From: SIG205 sp045545595 | GTDB taxonomy: Bacteria > Bacillota_I > Bacilli_A > RF39 > UBA660 | NCBI GenBank assembly: GCA_045545595.1 | Contig: JAZQBG010000010.1 | Span: forward strand, 1-64,000 | DNA: 64,000 nucleotides | Direction: 5' to 3' | In this document: positions 7,680 to 15,801 of the stretch, in pieces | Layout: each line of letters begins with the position of its first letter | Position numbering within the stretch: position 1 is the first letter of the stretch | Notes under the pieces: generated by a model | The model's database searches: none | Seen by the model: only the letters and a program-made list of their open reading frames with translations | What the model was told of the DNA's origin: nothing | Position numbers and translations under genes: made by a program

Positions 7680-7712
7680 AAAAACGTATGTAAAACGTAT
7701 TTAGAGGCATTT
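7680..7712 (-). repeat. paired ATACGTTTT repeats behind secA
   Basis: Tandem ATACGTTTTACATACGTTTT (minus strand) between secA and the next gene. It is the counterpart of the repeats that bound copies 1 and 2, and matches the ACATACG type found on the other side of the gene at 6698-7561. Confidence 0.6.
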
Positions 7713-7783
7713 TTTGGAGAAAAATTACAACTTTTTAGAAAAAGAAAAATCCCGAAAACCCTTATATTTCCTGGCTTTATAAA

Positions 7784-10282
7784 CTATTTGCCACAACATT
7801 GTTTATATTTCTTACCACTGCCACATGGACATGGTTCGTTTCTACCAATTTTATCTGTTTTTTTAGGTTTATGTTTAATTGTTGACTTATCTTCATTAGT
7901 TAGCACTTTAATTTTTGTTCTTTCTTTCATTTCTCTATTTTCTCTAATTTCAGCTCTTAACAAATAAATTGATGTATTTTTATCTATTTTTTGTAATAAT
8001 TCATCAAATAAATCAAAACCTTCTATAGTGTAAGCTTGTAATGGATTGGTTTGAGCATATCCACGTAATCCAATACCTTCCTTTAAGTGTTCCAATGTAC
8101 TAATATGATTCATCCAATGGTTATCTAAAACACCTAAAGTTAGTGTTTTTTCAAAATCATTTTTAATTTCTTCTGGTAAATCTTTAATTTTATCTTCAAA
8201 TACTTTGGCTACCATGTCATATATAATATCTATTGTTTCTTCAGGTGATTTATCTATTACTGTTTTAATATCAATATTGTTATTTGGTAAGAGATTTGTG
8301 TTAGCTTCTTCTACTATTTCACTATAATCATTTTCAGTTAAATGACCTTCAGGCATTATATGAGAATCAACTAAATCACTAATATAATTTTTAAACATGT
8401 CTAATATATCTTCATGTATTGATTCACTATCAATTATGTCATTTCTTTTTGCATATATAATTTCTCTTTGTTGATTCATAACATCGTCATATTGTAGTAA
8501 TTGTTTTCTTATATCAAAGTTATTTCCTTCTACACGTTTTTGTGCAGTTTCAATTGATTTGGTAAACATTTTACTTCTTATTGCTTGATCTTCTTCAAAA
8601 CCAAAATTTTGCATCATTGTTTTAATTTTATCAGTACCAAATCTAATCATTAATTCATCTTCCATTGATACAAAGAATTGGCTCATACCTGGATCACCTT
8701 GACGTCCTGAACGTCCTCTTAATTGGTTATCTATACGTCTTGATTCATGTCTTTCTGTACCAATTACACATAATCCACCTAATTCTTTAACACCTTCACC
8801 TAATTTGATGTCTGTCCCACGACCAGCCATGTTTGTTGCGATTGTTACAGAACCTTTTTCTCCAGCTTTGGCGATGATTTCAGCTTCACGAGCATGGTTT
8901 TTAGCGTTTAATATTTCATGTTTTATTCCTTTTTTCTTTAGCATTTGACTTATAAGTTCATTTGTTTCAATTGCGATTGTACCAACAAGTACCGGTTGTC
9001 CTTCTTTATGTTTTTGTTCTATTACTCTTACAATTGCTTTAAATTTCCCCTTGATAGTTGGATAAACTAAATCAGGCAAATCTTCTCTTGCTACTTCTCT
9101 ATTAGTAGGAATTTGAATAACATACATATTGTATATGTTTCTAAATTCTTCTTCTTCTGTTTTAGCAGTACCTGTCATACCAGCTAATTTCTTATACATT
9201 CTAAATAAATTTTGGAATGTAATAGTAGCCATTGTTTTAGTTTCTTTTTGGATTTCTACACCTTCTTTAGCTTCTATTGCTTGATGTAATCCTTCTGAGA
9301 AAGCTCTACCTTTCATTAGACGACCAGTAAATTGATCAACAATAACTATTTCGCCTTCTTGTACAACATAATCAACATCGTTTTTCATTGCATAATTAGC
9401 TTTTAACGCTTGATTAATATGATGTACTATAGCGGTATTAGATAAATCATATAAGTTATCAACTTTAAATGATTTTTCAGCTTTTTCTGCACCTTTTTCT
9501 GTTAATGATACTGCTTTAGTTTTTTCATCAACTGTATAGTCTTCGTTTTCTTTTAAACTTTTTGCATAATTATCAGCTTGGATATATAAATTAGCTGATG
9601 ACATTTGTCCACCAGAAATAATTAATGGTGTTCTAGCTTCATCTATTAATACTGAGTCAATTTCATCAATAATCGCAAAATTATATCCACGATTAACTCT
9701 GTTTTCCTTACTAATAACCATATTATCTCTAAGATAATCAAATCCTAGTTCGTTATTTGTTGTATATGTTATATCACAGGCATATACTTCTTTTTTTTCT
9801 GTTGGATTTAGATCTCTTAGGTTTATACCAACTGTTAAACCTAAAAATCTAAATATATTTCCCATCCAATTAGCGTCACGATCTGCAAGGTATTCATTAA
9901 CTGTAATTATGTGCACACCTTCACCACTTAGTGCATTTAAATATGCAGGTAATACTGATGTTAAAGTTTTTCCTTCACCAGTTTTCATTTCAGCAATATT
10001 ACCATAATGTATTGCAAGTCCACCTAATAATTGTACATAATATGGTTTTTCACCAATAACACGAAAAGCTGCTTCTCTAACAGTTGCGAATGCTTCTACT
10101 GTTATATCTTCTAATGTTTCACCATCGTTAAGTCTTTTTCTAAATTCTTCTGTTTTAGCTTTTAATTCATCATCAGATAGTGCTTGATACTCTTCATCTA
10201 ATGCTTCAATTTCGTTTGCGATTTTTTCAAATATTTTTAGTTGTTTATATTCATGATCAAACAAACTTTTTATTATATTCAT
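7784..10282 (-). CDS. secA: preprotein translocase ATPase SecA
   Basis: An 832-residue SecA, the motor that drives unfolded preproteins through SecYEG. The Walker A motif MKTGEGKTL lies near residue 100, Walker B IIDEIDSVLIDEAR near 205, the helicase motif MAGRGTDIKLG near 490 and QLRGRSGRQGD near 525. It ends in the zinc-binding SEC-C tail NEPCPCGSGKKYKQCCGK. Full length for Firmicutes. It follows hpf (10371-10904) through a hairpin, the common hpf-secA order. Its 3' end recurs twice downstream at 6.5 and 5.5 kb. Confidence 0.98.
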   Translation of the reverse strand: MNIIKSLFDHEYKQLKIFEKIANEIEALDEEYQALSDDELKAKTEEFRKRLNDGETLEDITVEAFATVREAAFRVIGEKPYYVQLLGGLAIHYGNIAEMKTGEGKTLTSVLPAYLNALSGEGVHIITVNEYLADRDANWMGNIFRFLGLTVGINLRDLNPTEKKEVYACDITYTTNNELGFDYLRDNMVISKENRVNRGYNFAIIDEIDSVLIDEARTPLIISGGQMSSANLYIQADNYAKSLKENEDYTVDEKTKAVSLTEKGAEKAEKSFKVDNLYDLSNTAIVHHINQALKANYAMKNDVDYVVQEGEIVIVDQFTGRLMKGRAFSEGLHQAIEAKEGVEIQKETKTMATITFQNLFRMYKKLAGMTGTAKTEEEEFRNIYNMYVIQIPTNREVAREDLPDLVYPTIKGKFKAIVRVIEQKHKEGQPVLVGTIAIETNELISQMLKKKGIKHEILNAKNHAREAEIIAKAGEKGSVTIATNMAGRGTDIKLGEGVKELGGLCVIGTERHESRRIDNQLRGRSGRQGDPGMSQFFVSMEDELMIRFGTDKIKTMMQNFGFEEDQAIRSKMFTKSIETAQKRVEGNNFDIRKQLLQYDDVMNQQREIIYAKRNDIIDSESIHEDILDMFKNYISDLVDSHIMPEGHLTENDYSEIVEEANTNLLPNNNIDIKTVIDKSPEETIDIIYDMVAKVFEDKIKDLPEEIKNDFEKTLTLGVLDNHWMNHISTLEHLKEGIGLRGYAQTNPLQAYTIEGFDLFDELLQKIDKNTSIYLLRAEIRENREMKERTKIKVLTNEDKSTIKHKPKKTDKIGRNEPCPCGSGKKYKQCCGK

Positions 10283-10321
10283 CCTTATGCATCTCCTTTT
10301 AGTACATACCTTTATTTTATC

Positions 10322-10362
10322 AAAAAAAAAGATATATTCATAGTAAATATACCTTTTTTCTT
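10322..10362 (-). terminator. hairpin between hpf and secA
   Basis: Arms AAAAAAAGATATATT and AATATACCTTTTTT with one mismatch and an AT-rich stem. It ends hpf transcription at least partly; secA may be read through it. Confidence 0.6.
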
Positions 10363-10370
10363 TAATTTTA

Positions 10371-10904
10371 TTAGTCTACTTCGATAATACCGTAGTTACC
10401 ATCATTTCTTTTGTATAGAAGGCAAATGTTTTCGTCATCTATGTTTTTGAATATAAAGAACGCATGCCCTAGTAAGTTCATTTGTAGTATCGCTTCTTCC
10501 TCGTTCATTGGTTTCATATCAAGTTTTTTTCTTTTAATAATCTTATTATTGTCTTCTTCATCTAGTTCAACAGTAAAATCATAGTTTATTTCTTTAATTT
10601 TTTCTTTCTTTGATCTTTTTTCAATTCTTGTTTTGTTTTTTCTAATTTGTCTTTCTAATTTGTCTACAACTAAATCAACAGCTGCATATAAATCATCATG
10701 AGCTTCTTCTGCTCTCAAGGTAAAATGATTAGTTGGAATAGTTACTTCAATTGTTTGATTTCTTCCTGTTACACGTACTAATACATTAGCAGAAAGTTCA
10801 TCGTGGTTGTCAAAATATTTTTCTAATTTTTTTAATTTTGAGTCTATATGACTCCTGATGCCTTCGGTAACTAAAAGCCTGTCTCCTCGTGTATTTATTT
10901 TCAT
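10371..10904 (-). CDS. hpf: ribosome hibernation promoting factor, long form
   Basis: A 177-residue long-form HPF. The N-terminal domain (residues 1-100, KINTRGDRLLVTEGIRSHID, with basic residues near 85-100) fits the 30S subunit. After a basic linker, the C-terminal domain (about 120-177, ILQMNLLGHAFFIFKN) mediates 100S ribosome dimerisation. It silences ribosomes in stationary phase. Positioned between csp and secA, as in many Bacilli. Confidence 0.95.
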   Translation of the reverse strand: MKINTRGDRLLVTEGIRSHIDSKLKKLEKYFDNHDELSANVLVRVTGRNQTIEVTIPTNHFTLRAEEAHDDLYAAVDLVVDKLERQIRKNKTRIEKRSKKEKIKEINYDFTVELDEEDNNKIIKRKKLDMKPMNEEEAILQMNLLGHAFFIFKNIDDENICLLYKRNDGNYGIIEVD

Positions 10905-10951
10905 TTTTCACATCATCCTCCCTATTAAAATTATAGCATATTCACAAGAAA

Positions 10952-10976
10952 AAAACTACTACATTGTAGCAGTTTT
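10952..10976 (-). terminator. terminator of the cold-shock gene
   Basis: Arms AAAACTACTACA and TGTAGCAGTTTT around a one-base centre, with one internal mismatch, then a T-run on the minus strand. The TAG stop of the cold-shock gene is inside the hairpin. Confidence 0.75.
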
Positions 10977-11183
10977 AGTATTAATCTTACAAACTTTAAT
11001 TGCTTGTAATCCTTTGTCAGTTTCTATTAAGTCAAATTCAACAACATCACCTTCACTAAGTGATTTAAATCCATCCTCTTGTATCATTGAATAATGAACA
11101 AATATATCATTATTTTCTTGATATTGGATAAATCCATATCCTTTGTCGTTATTGAACCATTTAACAGTTCCTCGCATCGTCAT
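10959..11183 (-). CDS. cold-shock protein (CspA family)
   Basis: A 74-residue single cold-shock domain with RNP1 KGYGFIQ and RNP2 DIFVHYS, an RNA chaperone. The start at 11183 has AGGAGG 9 bases before it; the second ATG (11177) is less well placed. The C-terminal tail KTATM is encoded by its terminator. The 5' leader is probably around 100 nt, as is common for cold-shock mRNAs, but I could not fix the promoter. Confidence 0.95.
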   Translation of the reverse strand: MTMRGTVKWFNNDKGYGFIQYQENNDIFVHYSMIQEDGFKSLSEGDVVEFDLIETDKGLQAIKVCKINTKTATM

Positions 11184-11478
11184 ACTTCTACACCTCCTTT
11201 TTAATTCTCAAGTACTACTAGTATGACTCTTTGACATCGCGAACTTCGTATGGTCTGTTGAATCACGAATCTAATACTATCATATTTTTAAATCTATTTG
11301 TATATTTTTGCATGAATGTGTTTTTTAGGTTGTGCGACTGAAAAAATAAAAATATTATTAATGATTTTTTTCGATTATGCACATTTATCGTCATTTTTAT
11401 TCCTGTTGTAGTAAAAGCGGTGTTATAAATGGTAAATTTTAACTAACGAGGGGTTATCAAAAAGGAGTATTGATTTAT
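11184..11478. promoter_or_regulatory. divergent region between csp and agrB
   Basis: It holds the csp leader (left) and the agrB promoter (right). For agrB, an extended -10 TGTTATAAA lies near 11433-11441 with a poor -35 (TTCCTG about 18 bases upstream), as expected for an activated promoter. Upstream, the stretch TTTCGATTATGCACA / TTATCGTCATTTTT (11388-11420) contains loosely repeated TCG-led blocks 17 bp apart that could bind the LytTR regulator. This is a weak signal. Confidence 0.4.
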
Positions 11479-12087
11479 TTGAAAAAACGTATATTGAATT
11501 ATTGCATTAATGCAATAAAAAAGAACAGCGATAACAAATATGATGACGAGAAGCTTGCAGAGATAAGATATGGATTAGAAGCAATATATTTAACGATAAC
11601 TAAAGTGATAGTAATATTTACTGTTTCACTTATATTAGGAATTTTTAAAGAAATGTTAATACTTACTGTGCTATATAGTGTACTAAGAAACACTGGACAC
11701 GGAATACACGCAAAAAAAAGCTGGATGTGTCTTACTTCATCACTAATTATATTTGTGGGCGCTCCATTCTTAGCGTTAAACATTACAATTCCTATTAGTG
11801 CAAAAATTATCTTATGTGGATTATGTGTTGTTGCTTATTATTTGTATTCGCCTGCAGATACAGAGAAACATCCATTAGTAAACGAAGGAAAAAGAAGAAT
11901 GTATCGTAAAATAACTGTTTTATTATCCTTAATATATACATTTGTGTGTTTATACTCAACTAATGAATTTTTATCAAACACAATACTATTTTCATTAATG
12001 ATTGAAGCGGCAATGGTACTTCCTATTTCATACAAAATATTTAAATTGCCATATAACAATTATAAAACTTATGTATTTCAAAATTAG
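11479..12087 (+). CDS. agrB: AgrB-like autoinducer prepeptide-processing protease
   Basis: A 202-residue membrane cysteine protease of the AgrB family, which cuts AgrD and forms the thiolactone ring. The catalytic pair is in NTGHGIHAKKSWMC: with the start at 11479, His is residue 77 and Cys residue 84, the numbers known in Staphylococcus AgrB. Several hydrophobic segments follow. The start is TTG: AAAGGAG at 11461-11467 is too close to TTG 11470 but 11 bases from TTG 11479. agrD follows 52 bases after the stop. The partner sensor and regulator genes converge from the other strand. Confidence 0.92.
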   Translation: MKKRILNYCINAIKKNSDNKYDDEKLAEIRYGLEAIYLTITKVIVIFTVSLILGIFKEMLILTVLYSVLRNTGHGIHAKKSWMCLTSSLIIFVGAPFLALNITIPISAKIILCGLCVVAYYLYSPADTEKHPLVNEGKRRMYRKITVLLSLIYTFVCLYSTNEFLSNTILFSLMIEAAMVLPISYKIFKLPYNNYKTYVFQN

Positions 12088-12139
12088 TTGGAGATGTTTT
12101 AAATGCATTTAAATATATTTCGGAAAGGAGTATGAATTC

Positions 12140-12268
12140 ATGTCAAAATTTTGGACTACAGCTTTAGCAATCGTTGGATTAGCTACTGCTGCAACTAGTA
12201 CTGTTGGATGTGCTTGGTTTTTCTACGTTGATGAACCAGTAATGCCTAAATCATTAATCGAAAGATAA
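12140..12268 (+). CDS. agrD: AgrD-like cyclic lactone autoinducer prepeptide
   Basis: A 42-codon gene with a GGAAAGGAG ribosome site 9 bases before ATG. The product has the three AgrD parts: an N-terminal amphipathic leader (MSKFWTTALAIVGLATAAT), a core around STVGCAWFFYV, and an acidic, proline-containing tail (DEPVMPKSLIER). The core cysteine followed by aromatics resembles clostridial AgrD peptides, where a five-residue thiolactone ring forms. By analogy the ring would be CAWFF (residues 24-28). It directly follows agrB and is followed by a strong terminator. Confidence 0.9.
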   Translation: MSKFWTTALAIVGLATAATSTVGCAWFFYVDEPVMPKSLIER

Positions 12269-12270
12269 AA

Positions 12271-12308
12271 AATAAAAAATTTAGAAATTGTTTTCTAAAT
12301 TTTTTATT
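12271..12308. terminator. bidirectional terminator between agrBD and agrAC
   Basis: Perfect 17-bp stem (12271-12287 and 12292-12308) with loop TTGT and T-runs on both strands. It ends agrBD rightward and agrC leftward; the agrC stop codon is inside it. Confidence 0.9.
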
Positions 12309-13542
12309 TATTAATATAAAAATATTGATAAAAATAATCTTTTATAATTTCTCTTTTTTGTTCTAGTTTTTTGTTTGAACTTATTATATCTTTTACTAAA
12401 GACAAGCCCACTCCATGTTCTTTCCCCTTTGTCGTATATCCTTCTTTATCCATTTTATCTAATTCTATTTCACCAACATATGAATTTGATATTATTATTA
12501 ATAATCTTTCACCATCAAGTAACATTTCTATAGTTACTTCTTTTTTTTCTGTGTCTTTACTCGCTTCATGTGCATTGTCTAAATATACCCCCAATATTCT
12601 GCAAATTTCTTTATATTCATTTGGTTGTATTTTTTCAAAATCATAACTTTTAACCTTAGGGCTTATTGTTAGTGATACATTTATTCCATTATCTACCATT
12701 TGATTTATCTTCACGGATAAAAAACCACTTATTCCTGGATCCGTTATATATGATAATTCACTTATCCATTTATCTTCATGTCCAACGTTCTCTTTTAATA
12801 TTGAATCTATATATTTGATCACTTTCTCGTTTTCTTTTGAACTTTCTCTGATTACTATTAGTTGATTTTTATTTTCATGATTATATTTTCTATATCTGTG
12901 TAGCAATGTTTTTACTGATTCTGATTGTTCAAACAATTCATCAAATTTACTATTTGTTTTATATACATCATATCTTCCTTTAAATAGTAAAAATACTGTT
13001 GCTATAAATAAACTTATAATAAAAATATTCACAACAAAGTTTTCTATATTAACGTTTTTCCAATTTGGTAAGTTGCGCCAAAACAATATTACTAATGCTA
13101 TTGCCACTAAAACGTAAAAATAAAACATTAATTTTTCTTTTTTTAATTGTTCATATAATTTTATTATCCACTTTCCAAATAACTTAAATATTAGAAGAAT
13201 TAAAATTAATACCATTATGCTTGATGCTGGACTCATTTGAAAATATTTTTGTATTATTTCTATTGGTGCATTGGATACAATTATTATAAGCGATACTACT
13301 ATTTCTCCTAACAGATGCAATATTGAACTAATAAAGTTAATTATTACTGATTGATTGACTGTCAAATTATATATTATCTTATACCCTAAAATTAATGTGA
13401 CATAAATTAATATTGGTTTATATATACCCACATTGTACGTTAATAAAGTGTATATAATTAAAGTCATAATTATTAGAATTGATATGTTTTTAAAATTGTA
13501 TTTTATTTTTTTTCTGATAAATATTGTACTACATACGTACAA
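12304..13542 (-). CDS. agrC: AgrC-like sensor histidine kinase, frameshifted near its start
   Basis: The open frame gives 412 residues. A membrane domain of about five or six helices (residues 1-190) is followed by a coiled linker, an H-box YNHENKNQL with the likely phospho-accepting His near 222, an N-box LDNAHEAS (Asn near 323) and a G-box HGVGLSLVKDI. This is the AgrC type of GHKL kinase, which senses the extracellular cyclic peptide. The true N-terminus is probably MLEVINKILVSLIQ at 13592, overlapping agrA by 17 bases. That frame is separated from this one by an A8 run (13506-13513) that would need nine As. The first residues given here (MYVCSTIF) are therefore probably out of frame. Confidence 0.85.
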   Translation of the reverse strand: MYVCSTIFIRKKIKYNFKNISILIIMTLIIYTLLTYNVGIYKPILIYVTLILGYKIIYNLTVNQSVIINFISSILHLLGEIVVSLIIIVSNAPIEIIQKYFQMSPASSIMVLILILLIFKLFGKWIIKLYEQLKKEKLMFYFYVLVAIALVILFWRNLPNWKNVNIENFVVNIFIISLFIATVFLLFKGRYDVYKTNSKFDELFEQSESVKTLLHRYRKYNHENKNQLIVIRESSKENEKVIKYIDSILKENVGHEDKWISELSYITDPGISGFLSVKINQMVDNGINVSLTISPKVKSYDFEKIQPNEYKEICRILGVYLDNAHEASKDTEKKEVTIEMLLDGERLLIIISNSYVGEIELDKMDKEGYTTKGKEHGVGLSLVKDIISSNKKLEQKREIIKDYFYQYFYINK

Positions 13543-13592
13543 CTTATTACTTGAATCAGACTTACTAGTATTTTATTAATTACTTCTAACAT
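13506..13592 (-). other. displaced agrC N-terminus and A8 slippage tract
   Basis: Minus strand ATG at 13592 opens a frame giving MLEVINKILVSLIQVISCTY, then VVQYLSEKK and a stop. This is a normal first transmembrane helix for AgrC. Adding one A to the A8 tract joins it to IKYNFKNISILII of the kinase, for a 429-residue protein. The ATG overlaps the agrA end, as expected for coupled agrA-agrC translation. Confidence 0.75.
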
Positions 13593-14304
13593 ACTCTTTT
13601 AACCCTTTCAACTTCTTATTGGATATCATTCCACTTAGTTTCTTACCATCACAAAAAGTTATAACATTGTCTTTATAATTATATTTAGTTGCATTGTCAG
13701 TATTGATGATACAACCTCTATTAATTTTGTAGAAGTGACTATTTAGTTGTTCTTCAAAGAAATACATTGGTTTTCTTATATCATATACGTTATTTCTAGT
13801 AGTCACCATACACTTTCTTTCAACAGTGTCTGATGTTATGAAAAGAATGTCGTCATATTTTATATTGTAATCTATTTTGTCGTATCTGAACTTTAATGAA
13901 CTTTGTAGATTAAAAATGTTTAAACATGTTTCTAGTAGTTCTAAAATGTTTTGTTCATAATTAACCATTTTTAGTACATAACCTAAAATTGATAATCTAA
14001 GTCTTTGGGCTTCACTAAGCAACATATCATAACCTGTTTCTAATATTACTTGACTATCATAGTCTTTCTTTCTAATATCATTAACAATATCTAGTCCAGA
14101 TTGTTCATCTGACAAATGGATATCAATAATATAGATGTTATGTCCATCCATTGGGGTATCAACGATTCTTTTAAGTCTATCCGTATAATTACTAAACATA
14201 GATAATTTGTACTTTATGTTTGTCTTTTTCATATAGTCATCAATAATCTGATATGTCTTTTTTCTGTAGTACTCATTATTTTCACAAATAATAATATTTA
14301 CCAT
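13576..14304 (-). CDS. agrA: AgrA-like LytTR response regulator
   Basis: A 242-residue response regulator. The receiver domain (1-120) has the acidic pocket CENN, the phospho-acceptor Asp61 in YIIDIHLSD and the conserved Lys in YVLKMV. The C-terminal LytTR DNA-binding domain (about 135-240) includes FYKINRGCIINTDNA. It would be phosphorylated by the AgrC kinase encoded just after it, and activate agrBD. Unlike Staphylococcus, agrA precedes agrC and both face agrBD tail to tail. It has its own sigma-A promoter. Confidence 0.92.
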   Translation of the reverse strand: MVNIIICENNEYYRKKTYQIIDDYMKKTNIKYKLSMFSNYTDRLKRIVDTPMDGHNIYIIDIHLSDEQSGLDIVNDIRKKDYDSQVILETGYDMLLSEAQRLRLSILGYVLKMVNYEQNILELLETCLNIFNLQSSLKFRYDKIDYNIKYDDILFITSDTVERKCMVTTRNNVYDIRKPMYFFEEQLNSHFYKINRGCIINTDNATKYNYKDNVITFCDGKKLSGMISNKKLKGLKEYVRSN

Positions 14305-14343
14305 AATAAATTCTCCTTTTCCTACTTTCCATATTTTACCATT

Positions 14344-14372
14344 ATTTTATCACTATCTTTAGAAATTAGCAA
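14344..14372 (-). promoter_or_regulatory. promoter of agrA-agrC
   Basis: Minus strand TTGCTA (14367-14372), 17-base spacer, TAAAAT (14344-14349), about 40 bases before the agrA start. Confidence 0.65.
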
Positions 14373-14377
14373 ATAAA

Positions 14378-14413
14378 AAACAGACAACAAAACCTTAGCT
14401 TGTTATCTGTAGT
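14378..14413 (-). terminator. terminator of mbl
   Basis: Arms ACAGACAACAA and TTGTTATCTGT with one mismatch, loop of nine bases, T-run on the minus strand. Confidence 0.75.
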
Positions 14414-14425
14414 TTTAATTTGTTA

Positions 14426-15412
14426 CTAATCAATTAAATGTAAATTATCTAATAAGATTCCTGTACCTTCTGCTACACATGTTAATGGACTTTCAGCTAT
14501 AAACACAGGAACTTTTAATTCGCTTGCGAATAGTTTATCAAATCCATCCATTAATGCTCCACCACCGGTTAGTACTATTCCTTTATCAATAATATCTGCA
14601 GATAACTCTGGCGGAGTTTGTTCTAATACGTTTTTAGTAGCATGGATTATAACATATACACTTTCTCGTAAAGCTTCCTCTACCTCATCAGATGTAAGTG
14701 TGATTGTATGTGGTAATCCTGTTACTAAGTCTCTACCCCTAACTTCCATTTTATCCTTTTTATTACCTTTATATACCGTACCAATGGTTAGTTTTATGTC
14801 TTCGGCTGTTCTATCTCCTATTAAAAGTTTATATTTATCTTTTACGTATTTTATTATGTCATTATCAAAAGCATTACCAGCAATTCTTATTGAAGAAGAA
14901 GTAACAATGCCTCCTAGTGATAGAATTGCGATATCTGTTGTTCCTCCTCCGATATCTATTACCATATTACCACTAGGTTTTGATATATCCATACCTGCAC
15001 CTACTGCAGCAACTTTCGGTTCTTCTTCTAAAAATACTTTTCTAGCACCTGTTCTTTCTGCTGCTTCTTTTATTGCGTTTTTTTCAACTTGAGTTATATT
15101 AGAAGGACAACAAATTAAAATTCTAGGTCTTGAAAAGAAATTTTTTCCGTTAATTTTTTTGATAAAATGATTTAACATAATTTCAGTAATCTCAAAATCT
15201 GCTATTACTCCTTCTTTCATAGGTTTAATAGCCTTTACTTTTCCAGGAGTTCTACCAAGCATTTCATTTGCTTCTCTACCAACAGCAAGTGCTTTTTTTG
15301 TTTCTGAATCAATTGCGACTACACTTGGTTCATTTAATACAATGCCTTGTCCTTTAATGTAAATGAGTATATTTGCAGTACCTAAGTCTATTCCAATATC
15401 TTTATTGAACAT
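14426..15412 (-). CDS. mbl: MreB-family cell-shape protein (Mbl)
   Basis: A 328-residue bacterial actin that guides lateral wall synthesis on the membrane. ATP-binding motifs are GIDLGTANILIY at the start, VIDIGGGTTDIA near residue 155 and VLTGGGALMDG near 280. I begin at MFNKDIGID (15412), with AAAGGAG 9 bases upstream. Its position after spoIIID and spoIIQ matches mbl of Bacillus subtilis, hence the symbol; the sequence alone says MreB/Mbl. Confidence 0.93.
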   Translation of the reverse strand: MFNKDIGIDLGTANILIYIKGQGIVLNEPSVVAIDSETKKALAVGREANEMLGRTPGKVKAIKPMKEGVIADFEITEIMLNHFIKKINGKNFFSRPRILICCPSNITQVEKNAIKEAAERTGARKVFLEEEPKVAAVGAGMDISKPSGNMVIDIGGGTTDIAILSLGGIVTSSSIRIAGNAFDNDIIKYVKDKYKLLIGDRTAEDIKLTIGTVYKGNKKDKMEVRGRDLVTGLPHTITLTSDEVEEALRESVYVIIHATKNVLEQTPPELSADIIDKGIVLTGGGALMDGFDKLFASELKVPVFIAESPLTCVAEGTGILLDNLHLID

Positions 15413-15476
15413 TGTATCGTCTCCTTTTTCTAAAAATCTCACACTTATTTTACCATATATTACTAAATAATTACAG

Positions 15477-15743
15477 TTAAATCTCTAAAATTTCTTTTCT
15501 TTTTAAATATTTTTGTCTAGTAGACTCCCCACCTCTAATATGTCTAATGTCAATGTGTTCCTGTAAAATTTTATTAACTTTAACATATAACTTATTATCA
15601 ATTGTTTTTAATCGTTCATGTAAATCTTTATGTACTGTACTTTTGCTTACTTTATTTTCAAAAGCTATTTCTCTAATTGTTTTTTTAGTTTCTAAAATGT
15701 AGTTTGCTTCGTCTAGAACCCTTTTAACAATTTCGTTTCTCAT
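15477..15743 (-). CDS. spoIIID: sporulation regulator SpoIIID
   Basis: An 88-residue helix-turn-helix protein with TIREIAFENKVSKSTVHKDL and a C-terminal basic segment (RHIRGGESTRQKYLKRKE), typical of SpoIIID. It binds DNA and reshapes sigma-E-dependent transcription in the mother cell. It lies between spoIIQ and mbl, the conserved order. Confidence 0.95.
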   Translation of the reverse strand: MRNEIVKRVLDEANYILETKKTIREIAFENKVSKSTVHKDLHERLKTIDNKLYVKVNKILQEHIDIRHIRGGESTRQKYLKRKEILEI

Positions 15744-15801
15744 TTATACTCAACCCCTTAATAAATTATATAGGCGAGTATTTTATTTATGAAAAAAAGT
15801 A

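Noticed and set aside
7562..7783. Possible extra gene between secA and the nucleotidase-like gene
   Set aside because: Only repeats, a terminator-like tail and a promoter are visible; no coding frame.
12132..12165. Alternative agrD start at ATG 12132
   Set aside because: Only two bases from the ribosome site and out of frame; it stops after 11 codons.
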